A stretch of DNA of 64,000 nucleotides from Xanthomonas bromi (GCF_900092025.1 NZ_FLTX01000008.1:124001-188000), one strand, 5' to 3'; counted from the first letter of the stretch, positions 36,887 through 47,035 are shown. The notes: generated from the sequence alone by a model not told the origin. Program-made: numbers and translations.

Positions 36887-39300
36887 GGCTGGGTCTCGGT
36901 AACAGGCGATTGACCGGCCAAGCTGCGCAGCGTACGCACGGTGGCATGCCAGGCGCGATCGATCAGTCGCGATTTTTCTTCCACCAGTAGACGCGCCTGC
37001 CCACCGGCCATCAACCGCGCCAGGCTATCCAGCGAGTGCTCGCCAATCTTCTGTCCGCGCTGATTCACGAACAGCGCGTTGCCGGTCATCGGGCTATACC
37101 AGGACAAGCGTTGCCGGCGCAGATCGCCCTGCTGGTTGATCACGAATTCGAACCAGGTGCCGAACGGCAGGCTACGCACTTGCGTGTAGCACTGCTCTTC
37201 GGCCGGCGTGCGCTGGGTGGCTGCCGGTTTGCGCGGAGCACTGTCGCCCTGGTCGCCGAGGCGGGTACGTGCCTTGAGCCGGGCGGCCAGTTCGGTGCGC
37301 GACGTCACCTCGTCCTCGCCACCGGGCGTGGACAAGCGCCGCGCGATCGCTGCCGCTTCATCGTGGTGATAGCCCACTTGCAGCAGCGCGGTTTCCACAT
37401 CGGTGCCGAGTGCGATGTCGGTGGGCTGGCCCTTGCTGCGACAGGTGACCTCGGCAATGCGCGCGGTCAGCGCCTGGCGCTCGTCCCATTCGGGCGATTG
37501 CTCGCCCTGGCGCAGCAAGGTGAGCGTGAGCACGTCCGACCAGGCCTGGCGCAGCAGCGATTGCACGAAGCGCGGTGGCGCGCTTTGTTCGCACAGTTGC
37601 TCGATGCGCGCTTCGGCCTGTTGCTTGGCCGATTCCAGACGCTCCTTGCCGCGCGCGGCATCCATGTGTCGTCGCTCGGTCACTTCGGCCTTGCGCGCGA
37701 GTGTGCGCAGATGCGCCTGGATGTCGTTGTTGGCTGCGGCGAATACCGCTTCGTCGCCTTGATAGTCGTTGACGATGGTGTCGACCGCGCTGCCCAGCTT
37801 GTGCAGCAGTTGCGGGTCGCTATCGTTCTCGCCCAGCCACACCGCGCCCGACTCGGCCACGGTGTTGAGCAATTCGCGCACCGGGTGCTGGTCGCGCACG
37901 AAAAAATGCGCGTCGGCCAATGCGGCGCGGACCACCGGCACCTGCAATTTGGCCAGCAATGCCTGTGCCGGCGTCTGCTCGCGCACCTCGCGCTGCATCT
38001 GCGCGTAGAGCAGGCCGAGCAGGTCGAAGGTGTCGTTGTCCTGCGGCGATAGCGTGGCATCCGGGCCGTACTGGCTGCGCAGTTCCTCCAGTACCTGCCG
38101 CTGCACCGCATCGATGCCCGATGCTTGCGGTGTCGCCGCGGCCTGCGTGGCCAGCGCGCGTTGCAGGCTGGCCAGCGCATCGCCGAGCGCAGCCTTCGGC
38201 ACCGCAGCGGTGGCGCTTTTGTGCGATGTCTGGGTCGCTGCTGCAAGCAGCGTGGAGGAGGGCGCCATCCCGTTGTTGGCCGGCACTCCTGCGCTTGCGT
38301 GACCAGCTGCTTGCGACTGGCGTGCCGACGCCATCAAGCCGCCCAGCGCCTGCATTGCCTCGTCGAGCGCCGGCGACAGTGTCTGCGCGTGTGCAGCGAT
38401 CGCAAGCGCCGGTGGCGCAGCAGCGGGATCCAGCAAGACGCTTTGCCACGCCGTCGGCGCGGAGTGGCCTGCCCAGCCGGTCGCCGGCCGCGGCATCCGC
38501 GAGGCTGCAACCGTCATGTGGGTTGCGGCAGCGTCTTTCGCGCCGTGCGCCGATGCCGGCAGCGCATGCCGCGTCTGCACCTGCGTGGGTTTGACCAGGT
38601 ACGGGTGGTAGATCAGCCCCGGCAGGATGCCTTCCTGGTCAAGCGTGCTGTTGGCGCTTTCGAACAGATCGCCCAGACGGTCCATCACCTGGCGCTCGAA
38701 GACCTTGTACAGCGTCAGCTGCCCATCCAGGCTCAGTCCGAGCGATTCCCCGCACTGACCCACGATGCGGCATAACGCGTAGGGGCCAAGCGGCAATTCT
38801 TCCAGCTCGAATTCGGCCACCGTCCCGATCACCGCCAGGCGTTGCGCCAGCAAGAGCAGAGCATTGGCGCGCCGGGATGTCTCGCGGCGTGCGATTTCGC
38901 TCAGCACGATGTCGCGATCGATATCGGTGTTTTCGACCAGGGTCAGCATCTGCGGCTGCGCAGCGACGTCGCTCAATGGCGCCAGCACCGGGCGTTCGCG
39001 CAGGCCGGCCAGCGCCTTGGCCAGTTCATGCAGAAATGCCTGCGGAAACCGGTCGATGTGGTCACGTAGGCCGCGTGTCTGTGCGTAGATTTCCGTCTGG
39101 ATCTGGCTGTTGCGCGCGTGCTCGGCCTGATGCAGCAGCTCGCGTTCCAGCTCGACGACGGTCAGCCGCAGCGGTCCGCTCAGCGCCTGCGCGCAATGCG
39201 CGTGCAGCATGCCGAGCAGGTGCCTGCCGCGTGCGGACACCGGCGCATCGGCAATCGGGCCGCTGGGTGCGGGTTGCAGGGAAGGCACGGGCGTAGACAT
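36883..39300 (-). CDS. DUF1631 family protein
   Basis: Large cytoplasmic protein of 805 residues, the length normal for this uncharacterised family. It is mostly helical. Residues about 1-240 and about 400-800 are the conserved halves, with a low-complexity Ala-rich link between them. The C-terminus contains GTWFEFVINQQGDLRRQRLSWYSPMTGNALFVNQRGQKIGEHSLDSLARLM, a PilZ-like or related beta segment. It is co-translated with a PilZ protein, which hints at a role in c-di-GMP-linked signalling (inference). ATG 39300 (MSTPVPSLQPAP). Confidence 0.85.
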   Translation of the reverse strand: MSTPVPSLQPAPSGPIADAPVSARGRHLLGMLHAHCAQALSGPLRLTVVELERELLHQAEHARNSQIQTEIYAQTRGLRDHIDRFPQAFLHELAKALAGLRERPVLAPLSDVAAQPQMLTLVENTDIDRDIVLSEIARRETSRRANALLLLAQRLAVIGTVAEFELEELPLGPYALCRIVGQCGESLGLSLDGQLTLYKVFERQVMDRLGDLFESANSTLDQEGILPGLIYHPYLVKPTQVQTRHALPASAHGAKDAAATHMTVAASRMPRPATGWAGHSAPTAWQSVLLDPAAAPPALAIAAHAQTLSPALDEAMQALGGLMASARQSQAAGHASAGVPANNGMAPSSTLLAAATQTSHKSATAAVPKAALGDALASLQRALATQAAATPQASGIDAVQRQVLEELRSQYGPDATLSPQDNDTFDLLGLLYAQMQREVREQTPAQALLAKLQVPVVRAALADAHFFVRDQHPVRELLNTVAESGAVWLGENDSDPQLLHKLGSAVDTIVNDYQGDEAVFAAANNDIQAHLRTLARKAEVTERRHMDAARGKERLESAKQQAEARIEQLCEQSAPPRFVQSLLRQAWSDVLTLTLLRQGEQSPEWDERQALTARIAEVTCRSKGQPTDIALGTDVETALLQVGYHHDEAAAIARRLSTPGGEDEVTSRTELAARLKARTRLGDQGDSAPRKPAATQRTPAEEQCYTQVRSLPFGTWFEFVINQQGDLRRQRLSWYSPMTGNALFVNQRGQKIGEHSLDSLARLMAGGQARLLVEEKSRLIDRAWHATVRTLRSLAGQSPVTETQP

Positions 39301-39464
39301 CCGGGGGAGGCTGGCTCAGTTCGAAGCGTGAGCTATGTAGCATGTTTTCCGGCCGGCCGCGGGGCATTGGCGCGCCCAGCGCAGCCAGGTCGCGTGATGC
39401 CAAGCCGCGAACCTACGGGCGCGCCGCGCGCATGCGGCCGGTCGACCCGCGATGTGTGGCGCCT

Positions 39465-40622
39465 TCAGCGCAGGAACAACTCGACCACATCATTGGTAAA
39501 GCGACGTCCCAACTCGGTCGGCACCACGCGCTCGTCCTGCCGGGTCATCCAGCCCTGGGCCACTGCGCGCGCCAACGGCGCCTCGATGACGGAGGCCGCA
39601 AGACCGGTAGACGCTTCGAAATCGCTCAGCCGGAAGCCTTCGTGCAAACGCAGCAGGTTGAGCATGTATTCGAATGGCAGCCGTTCGCGCGGCACGATGT
39701 CGTCGCCGCCGATGGATGCGGCAGCGCCCGCGCTGGCCAGATAACTCTGCGGATGCTTGTGCTTCCAGCGCCGCAGTACGTGCTCTTCGGCACCGGAGCT
39801 GATCTTGCCGTGCGCACCCGCACCGATGCCCAGGTAATCGCCGAAACGCCAGTAGTTGAGGTTGTGCGCGCACTGCCGCCCCGGCTTGGCGTACGCGCTG
39901 ACTTCGTACTGGGCGTAGCCGGCATCGGCCAGCAGGCGTTGGCAGTGTTCCTGGATATCCCAGGCGGCATCGTCGTCGGGAATGCCCTTGGGCGGCCGCG
40001 CGAAGAACACCGTGTTTGGCTCCAGCGTGAGCTGGTAATGCGACAGGTGCGTGGGCTGCAGCGCGAAGGCGCGTTCCAGATCGTGCTCGGCCTGCATCAG
40101 CGTCTGCTCGGGCAACGCGTACATCAGGTCGATATTGAAATTATCGTAGCCGGCATCTTGTGCCAGTTTGATTGCGCGTTCGGCTTCGGCGCTGTCGTGG
40201 ATACGGCCCAACCGCTGCAGCGCCACGTCGTCGAAGCTCTGTACCCCGAAGCTCAGGCGGTTCACGCCCGCTGCGCGGTAGTGCTCGAAACGGCCGTGCT
40301 CGGCAGTACCCGGATTGGTTTCCAGGGTGATTTCAAGATTCGGCGCAAACCGCAGTCGTGCCGCGGCAGCTTGCAGGAAGCGGTCGATCGCCTCTGGTGG
40401 GAACAGGCTGGGCGTGCCGCCACCGAAGAACACCGAATGCACCACGCGGCCCCAGACCAGCGGTAGATCCGCATCCAGGTCGCGGATCAATGCATCCACA
40501 TACGCCTCGAACGGCAACACGCCCTTGGCCGCATGCGAGTTGAAATCGCAATACGGGCATTTGCGTACGCACCAGGGCAGGTGCACGTAGAGCGACAGTG
40601 GCGGCGGAATCAGCTGTGGCAT
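39465..40622 (-). CDS. hemW: Radical SAM haem chaperone HemW
   Basis: Radical SAM protein of 385 residues, formerly called HemN-like; it delivers haem to membrane proteins (family knowledge). The 4Fe-4S cluster cysteines are Cys18, Cys22 and Cys25 in PWCVRKCPYCDF. The GGGTPS loop and the HemN C-terminal domain (LRLHEGFRLSDFEAS) are present. It lacks the extra N-terminal region of true coproporphyrinogen dehydrogenase HemN. It is 15 bases from rdgB and probably co-transcribed. Confidence 0.93.
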   Translation of the reverse strand: MPQLIPPPLSLYVHLPWCVRKCPYCDFNSHAAKGVLPFEAYVDALIRDLDADLPLVWGRVVHSVFFGGGTPSLFPPEAIDRFLQAAAARLRFAPNLEITLETNPGTAEHGRFEHYRAAGVNRLSFGVQSFDDVALQRLGRIHDSAEAERAIKLAQDAGYDNFNIDLMYALPEQTLMQAEHDLERAFALQPTHLSHYQLTLEPNTVFFARPPKGIPDDDAAWDIQEHCQRLLADAGYAQYEVSAYAKPGRQCAHNLNYWRFGDYLGIGAGAHGKISSGAEEHVLRRWKHKHPQSYLASAGAAASIGGDDIVPRERLPFEYMLNLLRLHEGFRLSDFEASTGLAASVIEAPLARAVAQGWMTRQDERVVPTELGRRFTNDVVELFLR

Positions 40623-40637
40623 TGCGCTACGCGTGGG

Positions 40638-41237
40638 TCACAGCGACAAGGCATGCAGTTTGTGCTGCAGCGTGGCCAGGGCCACGGCACGGTGGCTGAG
40701 GCGGTTCTTCAATGCGCTGTCCATTTCCGCGGCGGTCAGTCCGTACACGGGATCCAGAAACACCGGGTTGTAGCCGAAGCCGCCATCGCCGCGCGGCGCG
40801 GTGGTGATCACGCCTTCCCAGCTGCCTTCGGCGATCAATGGTTGCGGATCTTCCGGATGCCGCAGCAGCACGATCACTGCATAAAACCGCGCGCTGCGGC
40901 GTTCGGCCGGAACCGCGCGCATCGCTTCGAGCAACTTGGCGTTGTTGGCCTGCGCATTGGTCGGGCTGCCGGCGTAGCGTGCGCTGTACAAACCGGGTGC
41001 GCCATCGAGCGCATCGACGATCAAGCCCGAGTCATCGGCCAGCGCGGGCAGGCCGGTGACGGCGCTGGCGTGACGCGCCTTGATCAACGCGTTCTCGACG
41101 AAGGTCAGGCCGGTTTCCGGCACGTCTTCCACGCCGAGTTCGCCCTGCGCAACGATGCGCAGCGGCAGCGCGGCCAGCATGGCGCGCAGTTCTTCCAGCT
41201 TGCCGGCGTTGCCGCTTGCCAGGACCAGTTGTTTCAT
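40638..41237 (-). CDS. rdgB: XTP/dITP diphosphatase
   Basis: House-cleaning nucleotide pyrophosphatase that removes dITP, XTP and related bases (cytoplasm). 199 residues. Motifs: LASGNAGKLEELRAML at the N-terminus, TFVENALIKARHA, LADDSGLIVDALDGAPGLYSARYAG, and FGYNPVFLDP. The ATG overlaps the VOC gene stop by four bases. Part of the rph-VOC-rdgB-hemW operon. Confidence 0.96.
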   Translation of the reverse strand: MKQLVLASGNAGKLEELRAMLAALPLRIVAQGELGVEDVPETGLTFVENALIKARHASAVTGLPALADDSGLIVDALDGAPGLYSARYAGSPTNAQANNAKLLEAMRAVPAERRSARFYAVIVLLRHPEDPQPLIAEGSWEGVITTAPRGDGGFGYNPVFLDPVYGLTAAEMDSALKNRLSHRAVALATLQHKLHALSL

Positions 41238-41626
41238 TGCTTGGGCTCCAGCAGATCCCACTTGGTGCCGTACAGATCGCGGAATGCCACGACCGTGCCG
41301 TACAGTTCTTCGCGCGGGGTTTCCAGAAATTCCACGCCAAACCCCTGCATCGCCGCGTGGTCGCGCCAGAAGTCGTCGGTGTAGAGGAAATGATCCACCC
41401 GTCCGCCGCTCTGGTCGCCGATGCGCGCCTGCTGCGCGGCGTCGGCCGGCTGCGCGAGCAGCAAGCCGGCGTCCTGCACGCTGCCGGGGCCGATCACCAC
41501 CCAGCGCTTGCCATCGCCGAGCGCGCGATCTTCCAGCACCTGGAAGCCCAACGCGCCGGTGTACCAGGCAATGGCCGCGTCGTAATCGGCGACCAGCAGC
41601 GTGGTCAGGGCAATGCGACGGCTCAT
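41234..41626 (-). CDS. VOC-family (glyoxalase-like) protein
   Basis: Small vicinal-oxygen-chelate fold protein of 130 residues, with two beta-alpha-beta-beta-beta modules. It has [25 protein letters not shown] and [11 protein letters not shown]...[16 protein letters not shown]. It is of unknown substrate. It sits between rph and rdgB, overlapping both by four bases, so the three genes are translationally coupled. The insertion between two RNA/nucleotide-quality-control genes is unusual relative to E. coli rph/rdgB neighbourhoods. Confidence 0.9.
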   Translation of the reverse strand: MSRRIALTTLLVADYDAAIAWYTGALGFQVLEDRALGDGKRWVVIGPGSVQDAGLLLAQPADAAQQARIGDQSGGRVDHFLYTDDFWRDHAAMQGFGVEFLETPREELYGTVVAFRDLYGTKWDLLEPKQ

Positions 41627-42348
41627 CCGGCCAGCGCAGCGCGTTGCAGTGCGAACAATTCGCCCATGCCCTTTTCGGCCAGGGCGAGCAGCGTGTTGAG
41701 TTCGTCGCGGCGGAACGCGTGGCCTTCGGCGGTGCCCTGCAGCTCGATGAAGCCGCCGCCATCGTTCATCACCACATTCATATCGGTATCGCAGTCGCTG
41801 TCTTCCGGGTAATCCAGATCCAGCACCGGCTCGCCGCGATAGATGCCGACCGACACCGCAGCCACCGCGCCGATCAAGGGATGCTTCTTGATGTCGCCGC
41901 GCTTGATCAGCAGGTTTACTGCATCGGCCAGCGCCACGTAGGCGCCGGTGATCGCGGCGGTGCGGGTGCCACCGTCGGCCTGCAGCACGTCGCAGTCCAG
42001 GGTGATGGTGCGCTCGCCCAGGGCGTTGCGGTCCACGCAGGCGCGCAATGCGCGGCCGATCAGGCGCTGGATTTCCAGCGTGCGCCCGCCCTGCTTGCCG
42101 CGTGCGGCTTCGCGGTCGGAGCGGGTGTGGGTGGAGCGCGGCAACATGCCGTATTCGGCAGTGACCCAGCCTTCGCCCTTGCCGCGCAGGAACCCCGGCA
42201 CGCGGTTTTCCACGCTGGCGGTGCACAGCACGCGGGTGTCGCCGAAGCTCACCAGTACCGAGCCTTCGGCATGGCGGGTGAAGGCGCGTTCGATGCGCAC
42301 CGGGCGCAGCTGATCGGCCGTGCGGCCGCTGGGACGGGAAAAGGTCAT
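41623..42348 (-). CDS. rph: Ribonuclease PH
   Basis: Phosphorolytic 3'-5' exoribonuclease that trims tRNA 3' ends. 241 residues. Motifs: [73 protein letters not shown], and [20 protein letters not shown]. The length is normal. First gene of the operon; yicC is divergent from it. Confidence 0.97.
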   Translation of the reverse strand: MTFSRPSGRTADQLRPVRIERAFTRHAEGSVLVSFGDTRVLCTASVENRVPGFLRGKGEGWVTAEYGMLPRSTHTRSDREAARGKQGGRTLEIQRLIGRALRACVDRNALGERTITLDCDVLQADGGTRTAAITGAYVALADAVNLLIKRGDIKKHPLIGAVAAVSVGIYRGEPVLDLDYPEDSDCDTDMNVVMNDGGGFIELQGTAEGHAFRRDELNTLLALAEKGMGELFALQRAALAG

Positions 42349-42461
42349 GCGATGAGTCCGGAAGTCGGGAGGTGGGTCTTGGCGCCAATGCACGGCGGGC
42401 AGCAGCCGGCCGGTGTGGGTAGCTAGGGTACCATTCGCGCTTTGACGGCATGGGATTGACG

Positions 42462-43322
42462 ATGATCCGAAGCATGACCGCGTTTGCTGGCGGCGAACGC
42501 ATCACACCCTGGGGCACGCTTGGTTGCGAGCTGCGCTCGGTCAACCACCGCTTTCTGGAAGTGGGTGTGCGTCTGCCCGAGGAATTGCGCGCGCTGGAAC
42601 CGCTGCTGCGCGAGCGCGTGGCAGCCAAGAACAGCCGCGGCAAGCTGGATCTGACGCTGCGCCTGCGCGCGCCGGACAACGCACAGACGCTGGCGGTCAA
42701 TGAATCGCTGCTGCAGGAACTGGGCGCGCTGGCTACGCGGCTGGATGGCGTGTTTCCCAAGTTGCAGGTGGGCTTCACCGAGTTGTTGCAGCTGCCCGGC
42801 GTGCTGCAGGTGCAGGATGTGGATGCGCCCGCGCTGCAGGCGCAGGCGCTGGCCTTGCTCGATGAGGTGGTCGACAGTTTCGTGGTTGCGCGCGAGCGCG
42901 AGGGCGGCAAGCTGGCCGAGGCGATCAGCGAGCGGGTGGATGCGATCGAACGCATCGCTGCCGAGGTACGCGTCTTGATTCCGGTGATTCGCGAAGGCCA
43001 ACGCGCCAAGCTGGCCGCGCGCCTGGCCGATCTGCCGCATCCGGTGGACCCGGGCCGCGCCGAGCAGGAGCTGGTGCTGTGGCTGCAGAAGCTCGACGTA
43101 GACGAGGAACTGGACCGTCTGTCCAGCCACATTTCCGAAATCCGCCGCGTGCTCAAGCAGCGCGAGCCGGTTGGTCGCCGGCTGGACTTTCTGCTGCAGG
43201 AGTTCAACCGCGAGGCCAATACGCTGGGCTCCAAGTCGGTGGATAGCCGCACGTCCAATGCCGCGGTGGTTCTGAAGGTGCTGATCGACCAGATCCGCGA
43301 GCAGGTGCAGAACATCGAATAG
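42462..43322 (+). CDS. yicC: YicC-family endoribonuclease-like protein
   Basis: A 286-residue protein with the YicC N-terminal domain ([43 protein letters not shown]) and the C-terminal DUF1732 domain ([38 protein letters not shown]). Recent work classes YicC proteins as RNases (family knowledge). ATG 42462 is favoured over 42450 because the family starts MIRSMTAF. It lies divergent from rph and upstream of gmk, a conserved neighbourhood. Confidence 0.93.
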   Translation: MIRSMTAFAGGERITPWGTLGCELRSVNHRFLEVGVRLPEELRALEPLLRERVAAKNSRGKLDLTLRLRAPDNAQTLAVNESLLQELGALATRLDGVFPKLQVGFTELLQLPGVLQVQDVDAPALQAQALALLDEVVDSFVVAREREGGKLAEAISERVDAIERIAAEVRVLIPVIREGQRAKLAARLADLPHPVDPGRAEQELVLWLQKLDVDEELDRLSSHISEIRRVLKQREPVGRRLDFLLQEFNREANTLGSKSVDSRTSNAAVVLKVLIDQIREQVQNIE

Positions 43323-43328
43323 CCGTGA

Positions 43329-43436
43329 ATAGGCAATCGGGAATGGGGAATCGTCAAAGCAGGTACGATTCCCCACGGCCTGCTTGCTCCGCGCGGTGCC
43401 CCATTCCCTATTCCCGACTCTCTACATTCCCTAAAA
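43329..43436. repeat. GATTCCC inverted-repeat hairpin, locus D
   Basis: GGCAATCGGGAATGGGGAATCG (about 43332-43353) faces CGATTCCCC (43366-43374) and CCCCATTCCCTATTCCCG (43398-43415), with a further CATTCCC tail to 43431. It fills the space between yicC and gmk. Confidence 0.7.
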
Positions 43437-44048
43437 ATGCGCGGCACCCTCTATATCGTTGCGGCCCCCTCGGGCGCCGGCAAGAGCAGCATCGTCAACG
43501 CCACGCTGGCGCGCGACCCGAAGATCGCCTTGTCGATCTCGTTCACCTCGCGTGCGCCGCGGCCGGGCGAGCGGCATGCCGAGCACTACCATTTCGTCTC
43601 CGCCGACGAGTTCCAGCGCATGATCGAGGCCGGCGATTTCTTCGAATATGCGCTGGTGCATGGCGACTGGAAGGGCACTGCGCGGCAGTCGGTGGAGCCG
43701 CAGCTGGCCGCCGGCCACGACGTGCTGCTGGAGATCGACTGGCAGGGCGCACGCCAGGTCCGCCAGAAAGTGCCTGACGCGGTCAGCGTGTTCATCCTGC
43801 CGCCCTCGCGCCAGGCGCTGGACGAGCGCATGCGCAAGCGCGGGCAGGACAGCGAGGACGTGATGGCGCAACGCCTGGCGGCCGCCCGCGAAGAAATGCT
43901 GCATTTCGAAGAGTTCGATTACGTGATCATCAACGAGACCTTCGAGACCGCTGTCTCGGAGATGTGCGCCATCTTCACCGCCAGCCGGCTGCGTCGGCAG
44001 GCGCAGCAGCAGCGACATGCCGGCCTGATCCAGGCATTGCTGGACTGA
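43437..44048 (+). CDS. gmk: Guanylate kinase
   Basis: Phosphorylates GMP to GDP (cytoplasm). 203 residues. P-loop APSGAGKSS at residues 10-18, then [19 protein letters not shown] (GMP-binding), [14 protein letters not shown] and [13 protein letters not shown]. The start ATG 43437 follows a repeat-derived leader, with no strong Shine-Dalgarno. It lies upstream of rpoZ-spoT in the conserved order. Confidence 0.97.
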   Translation: MRGTLYIVAAPSGAGKSSIVNATLARDPKIALSISFTSRAPRPGERHAEHYHFVSADEFQRMIEAGDFFEYALVHGDWKGTARQSVEPQLAAGHDVLLEIDWQGARQVRQKVPDAVSVFILPPSRQALDERMRKRGQDSEDVMAQRLAAAREEMLHFEEFDYVIINETFETAVSEMCAIFTASRLRRQAQQQRHAGLIQALLD

Positions 44049-44358
44049 GTCCGCAGTGGCTGCCTGTAGGCGGCGATGCCCGATAATGCTGCATTGGTCC
44101 GGTGCCATGCCCGGCAGGTCAGCCATAAAGCCTTGCGCTGCGGTAGAGCGCGTGGAACGGCGGCTGCCTGGCGGATGGCCGGACGTGAAGGTGCAGTCTG
44201 CGCACCCGGACGGCTGCGCGGGCGGGTCGGTGTGTCCCAAGTTGTTGATTTCAAAGTGGACTAAACGGCTGCGGGTTGCCCGGCCAGCGGTGCCGGCGTA
44301 TACTCCGCACCCTTTCCCTCATTCGATGCGCGACCGTTGCCGGTCGCCGGGAGCCCGC
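44049..44358. other. Gap gmk-rpoZ with the rpoZ promoter
   Basis: 310 bases without a gene. The last 80 bases hold a sigma-70-type promoter (44276-44304). The rest shows nothing recognisable. Confidence 0.6.
44276..44304 (+). promoter_or_regulatory. Sigma-70-type promoter of rpoZ
   Basis: -35 TTGCCC (44276-44281), 17-base spacer, -10 TATACT (44299-44304). The start codon of rpoZ lies 55 bases downstream, leaving a normal leader with CCGGGAG before the ATG. Confidence 0.7.
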
Positions 44359-44658
44359 ATGGCCCGCATTACCGTAGAAGATTGCCTGGAAGTCGTGAAC
44401 AACCGTTTTGAACTGGTCATGATGGCCTCCAAGCGCGCCCGTCAGCTCGCCAATGGCGTGCAGCCGCTGATCGAAAATGCCGATGCCAGCGACAAGCCCA
44501 CCGTGATGGCACTGCGCGAGATCGCCGCACGCCGGATCGACAACGCGCTGATCGACGAAGTCGAGAAGGCCGAACGCGAGCGTGCCGAGCGCGAAGCACT
44601 GGAATGGGCTGCCGCCGAAGTGGTCGCCGACGAAGACATGTCCAAGAACGACGATTGA
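44359..44658 (+). CDS. rpoZ: RNA polymerase omega subunit
   Basis: Chaperones beta-prime folding and binds ppGpp with it. 99 residues: [20 protein letters not shown], then [13 protein letters not shown], and [15 protein letters not shown]. These are diagnostic of omega. It is separated from spoT by an intrinsic terminator (44686-44710), so the two are transcribed apart even though the order gmk-rpoZ-spoT is conserved. The CCGGGAG motif precedes the ATG. Confidence 0.98.
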   Translation: MARITVEDCLEVVNNRFELVMMASKRARQLANGVQPLIENADASDKPTVMALREIAARRIDNALIDEVEKAERERAEREALEWAAAEVVADEDMSKNDD

Positions 44659-44685
44659 TTCCGCAGCGCGGCGATTGATCCGAAC

Positions 44686-44710
44686 AGCCCGCCTAGACGC
44701 GGGCTTTTTT
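44686..44710 (+). terminator. Intrinsic terminator after rpoZ
   Basis: AGCCCGC / GCGGGCT stem with a 6-base loop, followed by TTTTTT and CG. Clear rho-independent form. Confidence 0.9.
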
Positions 44711-44749
44711 CGTTTAGCGGGCCGCCAGTACGCTGGCGTGTGCAAACGT

Positions 44750-44778
44750 TTGCCGTGACTGCACGGCTGGCATAGTCT
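44750..44778 (+). promoter_or_regulatory. Promoter of spoT, start at or beside the ATG
   Basis: -35 TTGCCG (44750-44755), 17-base spacer, -10 TAGTCT (44773-44778). Six bases then precede ATG 44785. If correct, spoT is translated from a leaderless mRNA. Confidence 0.55.
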
Positions 44779-44784
44779 TCCGCT

Positions 44785-46956
44785 ATGAACCCAGGCCCTA
44801 CTGCCCAGGCGACCGTCGCGACGTCTCCGTCTTCCGACCAGGCCATCCCCGACTACGTCCTGCACCTCGAACGCGCGGCCAGCTACCTGCCCAAGGAACA
44901 GCTGCCGATCCTGCGGCGTGCCTGGGAAGTGGGGGCCATCGCGCATGCCGGCCAGACCCGCAAGTCGGGCGAGCCGTATATCACGCACCCGGTGGCGGTG
45001 GCCGGCGTGCTCGCCGAACTCGGCCTGGACATGGAATCGCTGATCGCGGCGATCCTGCACGACACCATCGAAGACACCCCGCTGACGCGCGAAGAACTGG
45101 CGTCCGAGTTCGGCGAAGCGGTGGCCGAGCTGGTCGATGGCGTCACCAAACTGGACAAGCTCAAGTTCCGCGACCGCCAGGAAGCAGCGGCAGAAAGTTT
45201 CCGCAAGATGCTGCTGGCGATGTCGCGCGATCTGCGCGTGATCATGATCAAGCTGGCCGACCGCCTGCACAACATGCGCACGCTCGGCGCGCAGAGCACC
45301 GAGGCGCGCGGCCGCATCGCCCGCGAGACGCTGGAGATCTACGCCCCCATCGCGCAGCGGTTGGGCATGAGCCTGATCAAGTCCGAACTGCAGAACCTGG
45401 GTTTCCGCGCGCTGTTTCCGTGGCGCCACGCCATCATCGAAAAACATATCCGCAGCCAGCCGGTGGTGCGGCGCGAATCGATGGCGCAGGTGGAAGTGCA
45501 GTTGTCGCAGCGGCTGGCCAAGGAAGGGCTGGAGCATCGGCTGGTCAGCCGCATCAAGACGCCCTGGAGCATCTATTCCAAGATGCACGAAGAGAGCAAA
45601 TCCTTCGACCAGGTGATGGATGTGTTCGGGTTCCGCCTGGTGGTGCGCACAGTGGCCGATTGCTACCACGCGCTCGGTGCGGTGCATGCCAGCTTCAAAC
45701 CGCTGGACGGGCGCTTCCGCGATTTCATCGCGATCCCGAAGGCCAATGGTTACCAGTCGCTGCACACCGTGTTATTCGGGCCCTATGGCTCGCCGATCGA
45801 AGTGCAGGTCCGCACCGAAGAGATGGACCTGATCGCCGAACGCGGCGTCGCGGCGCATTGGACCTACAAGGTTGGCTCGGCCTCGCCCAACAGCGCGCAG
45901 AGCCGCGCGCACGACTGGATCGTGGAACTGATCGATTCGCAGCGTGCCGCCGGGTCCTCGCTGGAATTCCTCGACAACGTCAAGGTCGATTTGTTCCCGG
46001 ACGAGGTCTATCTGTTCACGCCCAAGGGCAAGATCCTGGCGTTGCCGCGTAATTCCACCGCGCTGGATTTCGCCTACGCGGTGCACACCGATGTGGGCAA
46101 CCGCGCCGTGGCCTCGCGCGTTGACAAGAAGCTGGTGCCGTTGCGCACCAAACTGGTCAGCGGCCAGGCGGTGGAGATCATCACTGCGCGCTCGGCCACG
46201 CCAAAACCGCAGTGGTTGGAATTCGTGGTCAGCAGCAAGGCGCGCACGGCGATTCGCCACCAGCTCAAGCAACTCGAGCACGAAGATGCCGTGCAGCTGG
46301 GGCACCGCATGCTGGACCGCGCGCTGGAAGCGATGGACTCCTCGCTGGAGCGGCTGCCCAAAGGCCGCCTGGACGCCTTCCTTGCCGAGCACCGGTACCC
46401 GCGTCTGGAAGCGCTGCTGGCCGATGTGGCACTCGGCAACTGGATGCCCAATCAGGCCGCACAGGCGCTGATGGCCTACGCGGAATTGCGTGGCGGCGGC
46501 CTTTCCAAGCATTCGCACGAAAAGATCCTGATCGACGGCAGCGAGCGTGGCGTCATCAGCTTTGCCAACTGCTGCCAGCCGATTCCCGGCGACGAGATCA
46601 TGGGGTATCACACGGCCGGCAAGGGCATCGTGGTGCACCGTCTGGACTGCCCGAATCTGGCCGAGCTGCGCAAATCGCCCGAACGTTGGGTGCCGATCGA
46701 TTGGGATTCCAACGTCAGTGGCGATTACGACACTGCGCTGATCGTCGAGGTGGAAAACCGCACCGGCGTGCTCGCGCAGCTGGCCGCAGCCATTGCGCAG
46801 AGCCAGTCCAACATCGAGCGCGTGGACTATCTGGACCGCGACTTCAATGCAGCCGTGCTGCGTTTCAACATCCAGGTGCGCGACCGCCGCCATCTGGCCG
46901 AGGTGATGCGCCGGTTGCGGCGTCTGCACGTGGTGCAGAGCGTCGGTCGCCAGTAG
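44785..46956 (+). CDS. spoT: Bifunctional (p)ppGpp synthetase/hydrolase
   Basis: Controls the stringent response. 723 residues. The N-terminal HD hydrolase domain is intact: GEPYITHPVAVAGVL, then ILHDTIEDTPLT with the HD pair. The synthetase domain contains KSFDQVMDVFGFRLVV, DFIAIPKANGYQSLHT and EVQVRTEEMDLIAERGVAAHW. TGS follows (VDLFPDEVYLFTPKGKILALP), then a helical region, and a C-terminal ACT domain (ALIVEVENRTGVLAQLAAAIAQSQSN). Both activities look possible. No Shine-Dalgarno is seen; the message may be leaderless. Confidence 0.96.
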   Translation: MNPGPTAQATVATSPSSDQAIPDYVLHLERAASYLPKEQLPILRRAWEVGAIAHAGQTRKSGEPYITHPVAVAGVLAELGLDMESLIAAILHDTIEDTPLTREELASEFGEAVAELVDGVTKLDKLKFRDRQEAAAESFRKMLLAMSRDLRVIMIKLADRLHNMRTLGAQSTEARGRIARETLEIYAPIAQRLGMSLIKSELQNLGFRALFPWRHAIIEKHIRSQPVVRRESMAQVEVQLSQRLAKEGLEHRLVSRIKTPWSIYSKMHEESKSFDQVMDVFGFRLVVRTVADCYHALGAVHASFKPLDGRFRDFIAIPKANGYQSLHTVLFGPYGSPIEVQVRTEEMDLIAERGVAAHWTYKVGSASPNSAQSRAHDWIVELIDSQRAAGSSLEFLDNVKVDLFPDEVYLFTPKGKILALPRNSTALDFAYAVHTDVGNRAVASRVDKKLVPLRTKLVSGQAVEIITARSATPKPQWLEFVVSSKARTAIRHQLKQLEHEDAVQLGHRMLDRALEAMDSSLERLPKGRLDAFLAEHRYPRLEALLADVALGNWMPNQAAQALMAYAELRGGGLSKHSHEKILIDGSERGVISFANCCQPIPGDEIMGYHTAGKGIVVHRLDCPNLAELRKSPERWVPIDWDSNVSGDYDTALIVEVENRTGVLAQLAAAIAQSQSNIERVDYLDRDFNAAVLRFNIQVRDRRHLAEVMRRLRRLHVVQSVGRQ

Positions 46957-47035
46957 CGCCTGGCGCGTTCGCACAATAGTCGAGCAAACCCGCACAAAGG
47001 CCTAAACTGCTGCGACCCTTTGCAGTGGAGTTTCC

